Assembly: GCA_963841815.1 (NCBI GenBank)
Contig: CAWJEE010000011.1
Span: 124,001-188,000, forward strand
Direction: 5' to 3'
DNA from: JAOUJD01 sp963841815
GTDB lineage: Bacteria > Pseudomonadota > Gammaproteobacteria > Burkholderiales > Burkholderiaceae_F
DNA length: 64,000 nucleotides
Shown: piece after piece, positions 39,147-49,200 of the stretch
How positions within the stretch are numbered: position 1 is the first letter of the stretch
How the letters are laid out: every line of letters starts with the position of its first letter
Made by a program: the position numbers and the translations under genes
The notes under the pieces: generated by a model
What the model saw: only the letters and a program-made list of their open reading frames with translations
Told to the model about the DNA's origin: nothing
Database searches by the model: none

Positions 39147-39959
39147 TCAGGCCGCCAGCTTCTGCTGGGCGTAGCCCTTCAGGACTTCCTCGCGCATCTC
39201 GTCCCAGATCGCCTTGTGCAGTTCGATGAAGCGCGGGGTGATGCGGACCTCGGCCACGTCACGCGGCCGCGGCAGGTCGATCACGAACTCGCCGATCGGA
39301 TGCGACGCCGGCCCGGCCGACAGCACCACCACCCGGTCGCTCATCGCGATCGCCTCGTCGAGGTCGTGCGTGATGAACAGCACCGCCTTGCGCTTGGCCG
39401 CCCAGAGCTCGAGGACCTCGTTCTCCATCAGCTGCCGCGTCTGGATGTCCAGCGCCGAGAACGGCTCGTCCATCAGGATGATGTCCGGGTCCAGCACGAG
39501 CGTCTGCGCGAGCGAGGTCCGCTTGCGCATGCCGCCCGACAGCTGGTGCGGATAGCGGTCGCCGAAGCCGCCGAGACCGACGCGCTTGAGCCACTCGTCG
39601 GCGCGTGCGCCGGCCTCCTGCGGATCGACGCCATGGAACTCGAGGCCCGCCATCACGTTGCCGCGCGCCGTGCGCCACGGCATCAGGGCCTCGCTCTGGA
39701 ACATGTATCCGGCGCGGCCGTTGATTCCGGCGAGCGGCTCGCCGAACACGCGGATCGTCCCCGCGCTCGGCTCCAGCAGGCCGGCGGCGACGTTCAGCAG
39801 CGTGCTCTTGCCGCAGCCGGTCGGCCCCACCACGCTGACGAACTCGCCGGGCGCGACGTCGAGCGTGACGTCGCGCACCGCCGTGTAGCGCTGGCTGCGG
39901 TCGTCGCGGCTGACGAACGTGCAGGTGATGCCGGTCAGTGACAGGGCGGGGGCGTTCAT
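39147..39959 (-). CDS. ABC transporter ATP-binding protein (SsuB/NrtD-like)
   Basis: 270 residues. Walker A is GPTGCGKST, Q-loop YMFQSEALMPWRT, signature HQLSGGMRKRTSLAQ, Walker B IILMDEPFSALD, and switch His FITHDLDEAIAMSD. It pairs with the permease downstream and the binding protein upstream. The MRKR variant of the signature is common in this subfamily. The frame is clean. Confidence 0.93.
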   Translation of the reverse strand: MNAPALSLTGITCTFVSRDDRSQRYTAVRDVTLDVAPGEFVSVVGPTGCGKSTLLNVAAGLLEPSAGTIRVFGEPLAGINGRAGYMFQSEALMPWRTARGNVMAGLEFHGVDPQEAGARADEWLKRVGLGGFGDRYPHQLSGGMRKRTSLAQTLVLDPDIILMDEPFSALDIQTRQLMENEVLELWAAKRKAVLFITHDLDEAIAMSDRVVVLSAGPASHPIGEFVIDLPRPRDVAEVRITPRFIELHKAIWDEMREEVLKGYAQQKLAA

Positions 39960-40011
39960 GCGGACCGGGCCGCTTGCGCGGCCCGAAGCGCGGACAGTGA
40001 AGCGGTCGCGC

Positions 40012-41058
40012 TTATCCCTTCGGATACTTCGCGTTCGCCTTGCGGACGAAGTCGTTCGTGTAGACGGCCTTGAGGTCGATCTTGGCGTCCTTCAGCGCGG
40101 GGTCGACGCTCTGCAGCGCCCGCAGCGCGGTCGCGGCGCCCTGCTCCGGGATCATGCCGTCCGGCGACAGCGCCTTCTGCGCCTTCAGGAACGCGTCGAT
40201 GTACACGGCGCGGTCGCCGAGCAGGAAGCTCTCCGGGACCGCCTTGACGATGTCGGACGGTCCGGCCTGCTGGATCCACTTGTTGGCACGCACGATCGCG
40301 TTGGTCAGCGCCTGCACGGTGTTCGGGTTCTTGTCGATGAATCCCACGGGCGCGTACAGCGTGGCCGCGGGCATCGGACCGCCGAAGATCGAGTCCGCCT
40401 CGGCGACATCGCGCGTGTCCGAGACGATCTTGATGTCGTTGCTGCGGGACAGGATCGTGATCACCGGATCGAGGTTTGAGATCGCGTCGATCTGCCCTGC
40501 CCGCAAGGCGGCCACCGCGCCCTGCGAGGCGCCGACGCCGACGTACGAAACGTCGCTCGGCCTCAGCCCCACCTTCGCCAGCACGAAGTTGCACAGGATG
40601 TTCGTCGACGAGCCGGGCGCGGTGACGCCGATCTTCTTGCCTTTCAGGTCGGCGACCGACTTGAAGTTCGGCATCGTCTTCGTGCTCACCGCCAGCACGA
40701 TCTGCGGGGCGCGGCCCTGCAGGACGAAGGCCTTCATCGGCTGCCCTTTCGCCTGCATGTTGATGTTGTGCTCGAACGCGCCGGACACGACGTCCGCGCT
40801 GCCGCCCACCACCGCCTGCAGCGCGCGGGCGCCGCCGGCGAAGTCGACGATGGTCACGTCGAGCCCCTCCTGCTCGAAGAACTTCTTCTGCTCGGCGATG
40901 GTCAGCGGCAGGTAGTAGAGCAGGTTCTTGCCGCCCACCGCGATCGTCACCTTCTTGCGCTCGAGGTTCTGCGCCGAACCGGACGTCGGGAACGCCGCGA
41001 CAGCGGTCGCCGCCGCGCCAGCCGCCAGCACGTCGCGGCGCGTGTACGTCTTCTTCAT
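40012..41058 (-). CDS. ABC transporter substrate-binding protein, NMT1/SsuA-like
   Basis: 348 residues with a twin-arginine signal (YTRRDVLAAGAAATAVAAF) ending near SAQ. The mature part reads KVTIAVGGKNLLYYLPLTIA and FFEQEGLDVTIVDFAGGARALQAVV, followed by KGKKIGVTAPGS, the pattern of SsuA/NMT1-like receptors for sulfonates, nitrate or aromatic acids. The ligand cannot be told. It is the first gene of the importer, 52 bp before the ATPase gene, and the CoA-transferase gene lies upstream in the same direction. Confidence 0.9.
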   Translation of the reverse strand: MKKTYTRRDVLAAGAAATAVAAFPTSGSAQNLERKKVTIAVGGKNLLYYLPLTIAEQKKFFEQEGLDVTIVDFAGGARALQAVVGGSADVVSGAFEHNINMQAKGQPMKAFVLQGRAPQIVLAVSTKTMPNFKSVADLKGKKIGVTAPGSSTNILCNFVLAKVGLRPSDVSYVGVGASQGAVAALRAGQIDAISNLDPVITILSRSNDIKIVSDTRDVAEADSIFGGPMPAATLYAPVGFIDKNPNTVQALTNAIVRANKWIQQAGPSDIVKAVPESFLLGDRAVYIDAFLKAQKALSPDGMIPEQGAATALRALQSVDPALKDAKIDLKAVYTNDFVRKANAKYPKG

Positions 41059-41116
41059 GAGGTCTCCTTGGTTTCCGCTTGTGCGCCCGTGCCTGGCACG
41101 AGCGAATCGGGCGATC

Positions 41117-42331
41117 TTAAATCACGCCATCGTCCCGCAGCGCCTTGATCGCCGCTGCGTCGTACCCGAGTTCACGCAGGACGCCGTCCGTATGTTCACC
41201 AAGGCGAGGGCCCAGCCATCGGGTTCCCCCGGGCGTCGCCGACAGCTTGGGCACGACCGCCGGCACCTTCATCGGCGTGCCGTCGGGCAGCGCGGCCTGC
41301 TCGAACATCTGCCGTGCCTGGAACTGCGCGTCGCGCACCATGTCGGCCACGCTGTAGATCCGCGAAACCGGCACGTCGGCCGCCGTCAGCGTGGCCAGCG
41401 CCTGCTCGATCGGGTGCCGGCCGCACCAGGCCTGGATCGCGCCGTCGATCTCCTCGACGCGCCTTGCCCGGCCTTCGTTGCGCGCCAGCCCGGGGTCGTT
41501 GGCGAGATCCTCGCGCCCGATTGCGGTCATCAGCCGCCGATAGATCGCGTCGCCGTTGCCCGCGACCACGATCGCCGCGCCGTCCGCGCACTCGTAGGTG
41601 TTCGATGGAACGATGCCCGGCAGCGAGCCCCCGGTGCGGGCGCGGACCGCGCCGAACACGTCGTATTCCGGCAGCGTGCTCTCCATCATGTTGAACACGG
41701 CCTCGTAGAGCGCGACGTCCACCATCTGGCCTTCGCCCTTGCCGCGCCCGCCGGTGGCATCCCGGTGCCGCAGCGCCATCAGGGCGCCGACCACCGCGTG
41801 CAGCGCGGCGATCGAATCGCCGATCGAGATGCCGATGCGAATCGGCGGACGATCGGGATAGCCCGTGACGTAGCGGATGCCTCCCATCGACTCCGCGATC
41901 GCGCCGAATCCGGGGCGGTCGCGCATGGGTCCCGTCTGCCCGTACCCTGAGATGCGCACCATCACCGTCGCGGGGTTCGCGGCGCGCAGTTGCGCGTAAC
42001 CGAGGCCCCACTTCTCCAGTACCCCCGGTCGGTAGTTCTCGACGACGATGTCCGCCTCGTGCGCGAGGCGACGGGCGATTTCCTGCGCGCGCGGATCCTT
42101 CAGGTTCAAGGCGATCGACTTCTTGTTCCGCGACTGCACGTACCACCAAAGCGAGGTGCCATCGTGCAGGTAGCGCCAGTTTCGGATCGGATCGCCGGTC
42201 TTCGGGTCCTCGACCTTGATGACCTCGGCGCCGAACTCCGCGAACAGGCGCGATGCGAACGGCGCCGCGATCAACGTTCCCAGTTCGAGCACCTTGACGC
42301 CGTGCAGCGGCCCGTGGATCGGTCCGGCCAT
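41117..42331 (-). CDS. CoA-transferase family III (CaiB/BaiF)
   Basis: 404 residues, typical length. It starts MAGPIHGPLHGVKVLELGTL with GGGAG upstream. The family's substrate segment FGAEVIKVEDPKTGDPIRNW and the catalytic Asp context SRNKKSIALNLKDPRAQEI and DIVVENYRPGVLEKWGLGY are present. GYGQTGPMRDRPGFGAIAESMGG is also typical. Such enzymes move CoA between acyl groups, often in degradation of aromatic or carnitine-like acids. Together with the importer downstream it may belong to a catabolic route, but the acid is unknown. Its start is two bases from the MAPEG stop. Confidence 0.93.
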   Translation of the reverse strand: MAGPIHGPLHGVKVLELGTLIAAPFASRLFAEFGAEVIKVEDPKTGDPIRNWRYLHDGTSLWWYVQSRNKKSIALNLKDPRAQEIARRLAHEADIVVENYRPGVLEKWGLGYAQLRAANPATVMVRISGYGQTGPMRDRPGFGAIAESMGGIRYVTGYPDRPPIRIGISIGDSIAALHAVVGALMALRHRDATGGRGKGEGQMVDVALYEAVFNMMESTLPEYDVFGAVRARTGGSLPGIVPSNTYECADGAAIVVAGNGDAIYRRLMTAIGREDLANDPGLARNEGRARRVEEIDGAIQAWCGRHPIEQALATLTAADVPVSRIYSVADMVRDAQFQARQMFEQAALPDGTPMKVPAVVPKLSATPGGTRWLGPRLGEHTDGVLRELGYDAAAIKALRDDGVI

Positions 42332-42332
42332 C

Positions 42333-42707
42333 TCAGGCTCCCGAGACGAAGATCGTGATCGTCGCGACGACTCCGATGGTCCACACGATCGATCGTGCCC
42401 AGTGCCAGTCAGAGACGTAGAAGACGATGAACGCGGCGCGCGCGACAACGAACATCACGGCGAGTGCGTCGATCCGGTCCTGTGGCGCCTGCGTGAGGTG
42501 GGCGACGATCACTGCCGCTGCGAAGAAGGGAAACGCCTCGAAGCTGTTCGCCTGCGCGGCGTTCGCCCGCGCGCGGAAGCCCTGCTGCCTCTCCAGCCAG
42601 AGGCGCGGGTTGCTGTTGTCGAAGCGCTCACCGCCCGACTTCGCAATCGACACGGCGACATACGGCATCAGGGCGGCGGCGAGCACGCACCAGTAGGCAG
42701 TGGTCAT
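42333..42707 (-). CDS. MAPEG family membrane protein
   Basis: 124 residues with four hydrophobic helices. The MAPEG pattern RARANAAQANSFEAFPFFAAAV is clear, and relatives in bacteria are small integral proteins related to eicosanoid and glutathione metabolism. The bacterial role is mostly unknown. It abuts the CoA-transferase gene. Confidence 0.85.
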   Translation of the reverse strand: MTTAYWCVLAAALMPYVAVSIAKSGGERFDNSNPRLWLERQQGFRARANAAQANSFEAFPFFAAAVIVAHLTQAPQDRIDALAVMFVVARAAFIVFYVSDWHWARSIVWTIGVVATITIFVSGA

Positions 42708-42761
42708 GGCAGCGGGGAAAGTCGACGACGCGGGGACGCCGAGTCTAGCGCCGCCGTCCGG

Positions 42762-43364
42762 TCAGGATGCCCGTCGGTCGAGCATCGCCTGGGCGATGGT
42801 GTTGACGTCCGTGTATTCGAGCTCGGCGCCAGCCGGAACGCCGCGCGCGAGCCGCGTGACCCTGATCTTCGGATCGCGTTCCTTCAGCAGCTGGCCGACG
42901 TAGTGCGCGGTCGCGTCGCCTTCCGGCGTGAACGAGGTGGCGACGATCACTTCCCCGACGATGCCGTCGGTGGCGCGCGCGATCAGCCGCTCCATCTGGA
43001 TCTCGCGCGGCCCGATGCCGTCGAGCGGCGACAGGCGTCCCAGCAGCACGAAATACATTCCGGAGTACGACAGCGACTGCTCGATCATCAGCTGGTCCGA
43101 CGGCGACTCCACCACGCACAGCAGGTGCGCGTCGCGCTTCGGGCTGCTGCACGTCTCGCAGACCGGCTGCTCGGTCAGCGTGTTGCAGCGCTCGCAGTGG
43201 CGGATCGTCTGCACCGCCGCGAGCAGCGCCTCGCCCAGGCTCACCGCGGCGTCGCGGTCGTGCTGCAGCAGGTGGAACGCGATTCGCTGCGCCGAACGCG
43301 GACCGATGCCGGGAAGATGCTTCAGCGCATCGACCAGCTTGTCGAGGGTGGGACCCAGACGCAT
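42762..43364 (-). CDS. recR: Recombination protein RecR
   Basis: 200 residues. It works with RecO (and RecF) to load RecA. It has helix-hairpin-helix KHLPGIGPRSAQRIAFHLL, the zinc site CERCNTLTEQPVCETC, and a TOPRIM domain with LLCVVESPSDQLMIE and the GRLSPLDGIGP loop. Last of dnaX-ybaB-recR, the usual order. Confidence 0.97.
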   Translation of the reverse strand: MRLGPTLDKLVDALKHLPGIGPRSAQRIAFHLLQHDRDAAVSLGEALLAAVQTIRHCERCNTLTEQPVCETCSSPKRDAHLLCVVESPSDQLMIEQSLSYSGMYFVLLGRLSPLDGIGPREIQMERLIARATDGIVGEVIVATSFTPEGDATAHYVGQLLKERDPKIRVTRLARGVPAGAELEYTDVNTIAQAMLDRRAS

Positions 43365-43442
43365 TTGCGTTGCAGTTGTGTTCGAACCGGGCGCCCGGCC
43401 GCCCGAAGCCCGGCTCGCTGTTCAAGCGCCCGAGGTGCACGT

Positions 43443-43461
43443 GCGACGGCGCAGCCGTCGC
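43443..43461 (-). terminator. Hairpin between ybaB and recR
   Basis: GCGACGGC/GCCGTCGC stem of 8 bp with loop GCA in the 116-bp gap, with no T-run. It may be an intercistronic structure rather than an end. Confidence 0.3.
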
Positions 43462-43480
43462 GTACACCGAGGGCGACGCT

Positions 43481-43807
43481 TCAGAATGGAAGTTTCATGC
43501 CGGGAGGCAGCGGCATTCCCGCCGTGATCGCCGACATCTTCTCCTGCGACACCGCCTCGGCGCGGCGCACCGCGTCGTTGACCGCGGCCGCGACCAGGTC
43601 CTCGAGCATGTCCTTGTCGTCGCCGACGAGGCTCGGATCGATCGACACGCGGCGCACGTCGTGCTTGCAGGTCATCACCACTTTCACCATGCCCGCGCCC
43701 GACTGGCCTTCGACTTCCGTGTTCGCCAGTTCTTCCTGCATGCGCTTCATGTCTTCCTGCATCTTCTGCGCCTTCTGCATCAGACCGGCGATCTGGGCCT
43801 TCATCAT
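43481..43807 (-). CDS. Nucleoid-associated protein YbaB/EbfC
   Basis: 108 residues. It starts with two Met codons (MMKAQIAGLMQKAQKMQEDM); the second may be the real start. Helical N-terminus, then GAGMVKVVMTCKHDVRRVSI and DLVAAAVNDAVRRAE, the dimer fold that binds DNA as tweezers. It stands between dnaX and recR as in most proteobacteria. Confidence 0.95.
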   Translation of the reverse strand: MMKAQIAGLMQKAQKMQEDMKRMQEELANTEVEGQSGAGMVKVVMTCKHDVRRVSIDPSLVGDDKDMLEDLVAAAVNDAVRRAEAVSQEKMSAITAGMPLPPGMKLPF

Positions 43808-43867
43808 GGCGGGACGTCCTCTGCTTCCTGGTGAGTTGGGGAGCGCGCTGGTTGCCGCGGTGGGCGG

Positions 43868-45526
43868 CTACGCGTCCTTCGGGCGGATCGACGCTGGATC
43901 GACCGACGCTCCGAAATTGTCGAGCAATTCTCGCACGAAGGGATCGGCGTAGATGGCTTCCTCGGCCTGGCGCTGCCGGTCGGCGCGCGCCTGTTCGGCG
44001 ATGCCGGCCGCCGTGGGACCTGCCGTGGTTCCGACCTCGGCGCTCAGGCGGATCGGCCGACCCAGCGCCTGGCTCACCGCTGCCTTCAGCTTGTCCAGCG
44101 TGCCGGCGTCGAGCAGGGTCTTCAGCGGCACGCGGAGCTTCATCGAGTCGCCCTCGTGCGAAACGAGTTCGCTGCGGTTCGCGAGTTCCTTCACGAGGCC
44201 GGCGACTTTCAGACGACCGACCAGGCTCGGCCAGTCGCCATCGAACGGAACCGCGGCCGACGATTGCGCCGGGACGGCCGCAGCCGCTACCCGTGCGCTG
44301 TTCGACGCGCCCGGCGCGGAGCGCGCCGCCGGTGCGCTCGGGCGCGGGGCGGGAGCACTGATCCGCGCGGCCGGCTGCGCGACGAGCGGCGCCGCGCGCG
44401 GAGTCACTGCCTTCGCCTCTCCGACCGGGGCCGGAGCGAAGGCCAGCATCCGCAGCAGCGTCATGGTGAAGCCCGCGTACTCGTCCGGCGCGAGGTGCAT
44501 TTCGTTCCGTCCGTGCAGCGCGACCTGGTAGTAGAGCTGGACCTCGTCGGGCGCGAGAACGCCTGCGAGGCGCCGGATGTCCGCAGCCTCGACTTCGTCG
44601 TCCGGCATGGCATCGGGCACCTGCTGTGCCAGCGCGATCCGATGCAGCAGGCTGGCAAGGTCGCGCGTCGCCTGGGCGAACGACAGGCTTCGCTCGCCCA
44701 TCTCGTCTGCGATGGCGAGCGCCTGCTTCGCGTCGCGCGCGGCGACGGCATCCAGCACGCGGACCAGCGTCCCCTGGTCGATCGCGCCCAGCATCGCGCG
44801 GACTGCATCGAGCGTGACCGGACCCGCCGCGTAGGCAATCGCCTGGTCGAGCAGCGACAGTCCGTCGCGCATGCTTCCGCGCGCCGCCTGCGCCAGCATC
44901 CGCAGCGCGGCGGGCTCGGCCTCGATCGCCTCTTCGGCCAGGATCTCCGCCATGCGCGCCGCGATCCCGGCGGGTGTCATCTGCTTCAGGTTGAACTGCA
45001 GGCAGCGCGACAGCACGGTCACCGGGACCTTTTGCGGGTCGGTCGTGGCCAGGATGAACTTCACGTAGTCGGGCGGCTCCTCCAGGGTCTTCAGCATCGC
45101 GTTGAACGCGTGCGAGGACAGCTGGTGCACCTCGTCGATCATGTAGACCTTGAAGCGCGCGCTGCTCGGCGCATACATCGCACGCTCGAGCAGCTGCACC
45201 ATCTCCTCGACGCCGCGGTTGCTCGCGGCGTCCATCTCGATGTAGTCGACGAAGCGGCCGGCGTCGATCGCGGTGCAGGCCTCGCACACGCCGCACGGCG
45301 TGGCGGTGATGCCGCCCTTGCCGTCCGGCCCGGTGCAGTTCAGCGCCTTGGCGAGGATGCGCGACAGCGTCGTCTTGCCGACGCCACGCGTGCCTGTGAA
45401 GAGCCAGGCGTGATGAAGCCGGTTTTCCGTGAGCGCGTGCGTCAGCGCGCGCACCACGTGTTCCTGGCCCACCAGCGTGGAGAAGTCACGCGGACGCCAC
45501 TTGCGAGCCAGGACCTGATACGACAT
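43868..45526 (-). CDS. dnaX: DNA polymerase III subunit gamma/tau
   Basis: 552 residues. Clamp-loader ATPase. MSYQVLARKWRPRDFSTLVG is the standard start. Walker A is FTGTRGVGKTTLSRIL, the zinc site C-x8-C-x2-C-x2-C has its last three Cys in TPCGVCEAC, Walker B is YMIDEVHQLS, and the sensor region is ATTDPQKVPVTVLSRCLQF. After about 370 an Ala/Pro-rich linker leads to the tau-type C-terminal domain. I found no A-rich slippery site in the linker, so a programmed gamma product is not evident. Confidence 0.95.
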   Translation of the reverse strand: MSYQVLARKWRPRDFSTLVGQEHVVRALTHALTENRLHHAWLFTGTRGVGKTTLSRILAKALNCTGPDGKGGITATPCGVCEACTAIDAGRFVDYIEMDAASNRGVEEMVQLLERAMYAPSSARFKVYMIDEVHQLSSHAFNAMLKTLEEPPDYVKFILATTDPQKVPVTVLSRCLQFNLKQMTPAGIAARMAEILAEEAIEAEPAALRMLAQAARGSMRDGLSLLDQAIAYAAGPVTLDAVRAMLGAIDQGTLVRVLDAVAARDAKQALAIADEMGERSLSFAQATRDLASLLHRIALAQQVPDAMPDDEVEAADIRRLAGVLAPDEVQLYYQVALHGRNEMHLAPDEYAGFTMTLLRMLAFAPAPVGEAKAVTPRAAPLVAQPAARISAPAPRPSAPAARSAPGASNSARVAAAAVPAQSSAAVPFDGDWPSLVGRLKVAGLVKELANRSELVSHEGDSMKLRVPLKTLLDAGTLDKLKAAVSQALGRPIRLSAEVGTTAGPTAAGIAEQARADRQRQAEEAIYADPFVRELLDNFGASVDPASIRPKDA

Positions 45527-45550
45527 GCGGAGGATTCTACGGCGTGGCGA

Positions 45551-46036
45551 TCACCGCGCGGCCGCGCCAAAGCGCTGCAGCGGCTCGCCCGCCAGGCGGC
45601 AGATGCGCCAGTCCGGCAGCAGCTCGGCGCCGAGCGAACGGTAGAACGCGATCGCAGGCTCGTTCCAGTCCAGCACGCTCCACTCGAACCGTCCGCAACC
45701 GCGCGTCACGGCAACGCGCGCGCAGTGGCTGATCAGCGCCTTGCCGATGCCGCGTCCGCGCGCCTCCGGAACGACGAAGAGATCCTCGAGGTAAAGGCCG
45801 CGTCGCGCGAGGAACGTCGAGTAGTTGTGGAAGAAGAGCGCAAAGCCCACGGCGCGGTCGTCATCCCACGCCACGACCGACTCGATCACCGGGTGCACGC
45901 CGAACAGCTCGTTCCGGAGATCCTCCTCGGTGCCGACCACGAGGTGCGACAGCCGCTCGTACTCGGCGAGCGCGCGGACCAGCGCGAACACCGTTGCGCA
46001 GTCTTCCGGACGCGCAGGAACAATGCGAACAGTCAT
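45551..46036 (-). CDS. GNAT family N-acetyltransferase
   Basis: 161 residues starting MTVRIVPARPEDCATVFALV. The acetyl-CoA site is LYLEDLFVVPEARGRGIGKAL, followed by CGRFEWSVLDWNEPAIAFY, the pattern of the diamine/thialysine-acetyltransferase-like branch. The substrate is unproven. Earlier in-frame starts run into the 4.5S RNA gene and are rejected. It lies between 4.5S RNA and dnaX. Confidence 0.85.
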   Translation of the reverse strand: MTVRIVPARPEDCATVFALVRALAEYERLSHLVVGTEEDLRNELFGVHPVIESVVAWDDDRAVGFALFFHNYSTFLARRGLYLEDLFVVPEARGRGIGKALISHCARVAVTRGCGRFEWSVLDWNEPAIAFYRSLGAELLPDWRICRLAGEPLQRFGAAAR

Positions 46037-46120
46037 CGTGCCAGGTGGGCTTCGAGGGGGGAGGTCCAGGAGGAGGCACAGCCCCCTCTTGCATCCACTG
46101 ATATTGAGGTCAGGCACATC

Positions 46121-46143
46121 TCTCTCGCCTGAAAGGCGAGAGA
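46121..46143 (-). repeat. Inverted repeat at the 3' edge of the 4.5S RNA gene
   Basis: TCTCTCGCCT and AGGCGAGAGA form a perfect 10-bp stem with loop GAA, directly abutting the mature 3' end at 46144. It may be the terminator or processing hairpin of the RNA, although no T-run follows on the minus strand. Confidence 0.5.
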
Positions 46144-46239
46144 GGCGAGCCTTGACCTCGGCACCTGAAGAACTCCGCTGTGGCTGCTTCGTTCCCGACC
46201 TGACCAGGTTCACGGCACCTCAGTGCGAGGGGGCCCGCC
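46144..46239 (-). ncRNA. ffs: 4.5S RNA of the signal recognition particle
   Basis: On the minus strand the conserved domain IV reads CCTGGTCAGGTCGGGAACG followed by AAGCAGCCACAGCGG, the Ffh-binding loop and its partner side. The ends GGCGGGCC (from 46239) and GGCTCGCC (to 46144) pair to close the long hairpin, giving about 96 nt. It binds Ffh and targets inner-membrane proteins. A position next to dnaX is common in betaproteobacteria. Confidence 0.93.
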
Positions 46240-46252
46240 ACTTCGGATCATA

Positions 46253-49200
46253 TCAGCGGCCCTCATCAGTCCCCTGAATTTCTTCCGGCGGATTCGATGC
46301 CCTCGCCAACGCCCGCCAACCGGGGACCAGCGGGAAGTACAGGCCGAGTCGAGCGCGCGGATCGAGCGCCTCCCCGTACGCCTCCAGCTGCCCCCGGTAG
46401 CGGCCCTGCTCGGAATCCAGGAACGCGTCCGCGTCGGCGCCTTCATGGGCGCCGACCTTGTAGTCGACGATCCAGCGCTCCCCGTCCCGGGTGACGAACG
46501 TGCGATCGAGCACCAGCTTCCGCACGCGCCCGCCCTGCAGCACGCTCAGTCGCAGTTCGCTGCGGTGGTCCGGGTGCGGGCCCAGCACCCAGCGACCGCG
46601 CTCGTCCTGCACTGCGTTCAGCAGCGCCTGGGAAACACGGCCACGGGCCGCAGCGAGTTCCTTCCCGCTCAGCCCGCCCGCGGCAAGCGCGCGTTCGATC
46701 TGCGGCGCGAGCGTCCTGACCCGCGCTGCATCCCACCCGGCGAGCGTGTCCTCCGCCATGCGTTGCAGCCATCGGTGCACCACGACGCCGACTCGGCGCG
46801 CCGTCTCGCCGGCCCAGGAGAACTCGACCGCGGCGCCGCTTTCGCTCGGCGCATCGACGGCAGACCAGCCCAGCGTCGGCGGGAGCGCAGGCAGCGTCCA
46901 GCCGGTCGGCAGGCGGCGCAGTGTCTGATCGAGCGATCGATCGGCCGGCAGGGTCTCGGTGCCGTGATCGATGATCCGGCCTGACTCGAAACCGGGCTGA
47001 AGCACCGGCCACAACCGCGCAAGCAGCGACGTCGACGGAAAGCTCCACCGCCCGTCGTCGTCCTGCGAAGCGCTTCCGACCCAGTGCAGTCGATGCCGCG
47101 CACGCGTGGCGGCCACATACGCGAGACGCTCGTCCTCGTGGCGCTGTCGCTGCTGCAGCTGGGACTCCACCCAACGCAGCAGGCGATCCTTGTCGGAGCC
47201 TCCAGCGTGGATCGGCGCCAGCAACAACTCCGGCCCGTCCTCCGCGGCACGCTCGAGCCAGACCATCAGCTGTGCGTCGTCGCCGCGCGGCTTCGCGCCA
47301 AGCCGCGGAACGATCACGTGATCGAACTCCAGTCCCTTGGCCTTGTGAATGGTCATCACGTGGAACGCCGGGTCCGAGCCGGCCTGGGGAGCCGCGAACA
47401 ACGATGCAAGCGACTCCTGCAGGGCGTGCACTTCGATCCGGCCTCCGTTCTCGCCCTCGTGCGCGAACAGGTGAACGAAGAACTGCTCCGCATCGGTGCG
47501 CTCGGATTCGGAGGACAGGCACGCCGGTCCGCCGAGCAGCAGCCAGGCCTGCTCGACCCGGTCTGCGCCCGGCATGCGGTCGGTGAGTTCGACAGCGCGC
47601 TGCAGGACCGGTCCCACCCGCGCGATACGGGCGCGACCGTCGGCCGAAAGCCGATGCAGTCGCGAGACGTCCTCCAGCAGTTCGACGACAGGCCGCGTAT
47701 CGCCTTCGGCCAGCGACGCCAGGTCGGCCAGAGTCAGACCGCACCACGGCGCGCGCAGCAACGACAGCCACGCGGTGCGGTCCGCCAGGTGCTCGAGCGC
47801 CCGCGTCAGGGCGACGAGATCAGAGATCAAGGGCTGGTTCGCCAGCGAGTGCAGCTCCACGGCCGTCGGGCGCAAGCCGGCCTGTCGCAGTTCCGCCGCG
47901 ATTTCGACGAGGTGGGAGCGCGCGCGCACGAGCAGCGCGATCGAGGCCTGCGGGCTCTCCACGCGGATCGCCTCGACGACTTCAACGACTCTCTTCGCCT
48001 CGTCCCCCGCACCGCCGCCGACGAACGCGTGCACCTGAACCGCGTCGTCGAGCGTGGGCCCATGGACCGCGGCGGCCGGCTCGAACGACACGGCCCCGCT
48101 CGCGATGTCGCTTTCGCGCGGCAGCACGCGGGCGAACGCGTCGTTCACCCATTCGACCACCGCCTGCTGGGAACGGAAGTTGCGCGTGAGTCGAAGCGGC
48201 TCGAGCGCAACCGGGCCGACGCCGCGCACCCAGGCACGCAGGAACAGACCGACCTCGGCCTCGCGGAAGCGGTAGATCGACTGCATCGGGTCGCCGACGA
48301 CGAACAGCGTCCTCCCATCCCCGGGGCTCCACTCCGCGACCAGCCGCTCGACCAGGTCGAACTGGGTGATCGAGGTGTCCTGGAACTCGTCGATCAGCAA
48401 GTGCCGCACCCGCGCGTCGAGCGCCAGCGCGATGTCGGCGCCTCGCTCGTCGCCCAGCGTCTGCACGGCACGTCGCGTGACCTCGGTGAAGTCCATCGCG
48501 CCGGCCTCGGCGAACACGACTGCGAGTTCCGCCGCGGCACGCTTCAGCACCTCGACGATCGCGCCGACGATGTCCCACTGGGCATCGCTGTACCGGGCGG
48601 GCGGCAGCGACCGCAGTTCATCGAGGGCGGCCCGTAGCGCGTCGTTGTCGCCCAGTTGCCCGATCAGCCGAAGGGCGCGTTCCTTGTATTCCTTCGCCCG
48701 CTCCTTTTCCTGCTTGGCAGCACCGGCCGGGAACCCTTCGGCGACCGTGAGCCGCCCGCGCCACGTCCCACCCTTGGTCAGCAGCAGCGAGGCGATCGAA
48801 CACCAGGCATCGAGGCGCGCCATCTCCGCCCGCGGAAGTGCGGTCAGGTCCCTGCACGGGGCCAGCCACTCCGCGTTGCCGGCCGCATAGCGAACGAGTT
48901 CGAGGAGTTCGTCGACCAGCGTGGCAGGCAGCAGCGTGCACACCAGGCGCATCTGCTTCTCGCACGCGCGCTGCAGGGCGGCCTCGAGTTCGTCGCGCTC
49001 GTGGCCTCCCAGGTGACGCAGCCACTGATCGCGCCGACCGAGCATCGAAGCGAGCAGGCGAATGGCCCGCTCGACGTCGTTGTCGAGATGCTCGAGGAGC
49101 CGCGCGACGTGCCGCGCGAGCGGCTCGTCCTCGCGGTCGGTGCTTTCCAGCACGGCGAGCGTCGAGCGCGCGGCGCGCGTGTACAGGTCGGCGGCACGCT

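Noticed and set aside
43868..45526. Programmed frameshift in dnaX
   Set aside because: No A-rich slippery heptamer followed by a stem was found in the linker region.
45551..46213. Longer form of the GNAT protein
   Set aside because: The extension is encoded inside the 4.5S RNA gene and its 3' hairpin.
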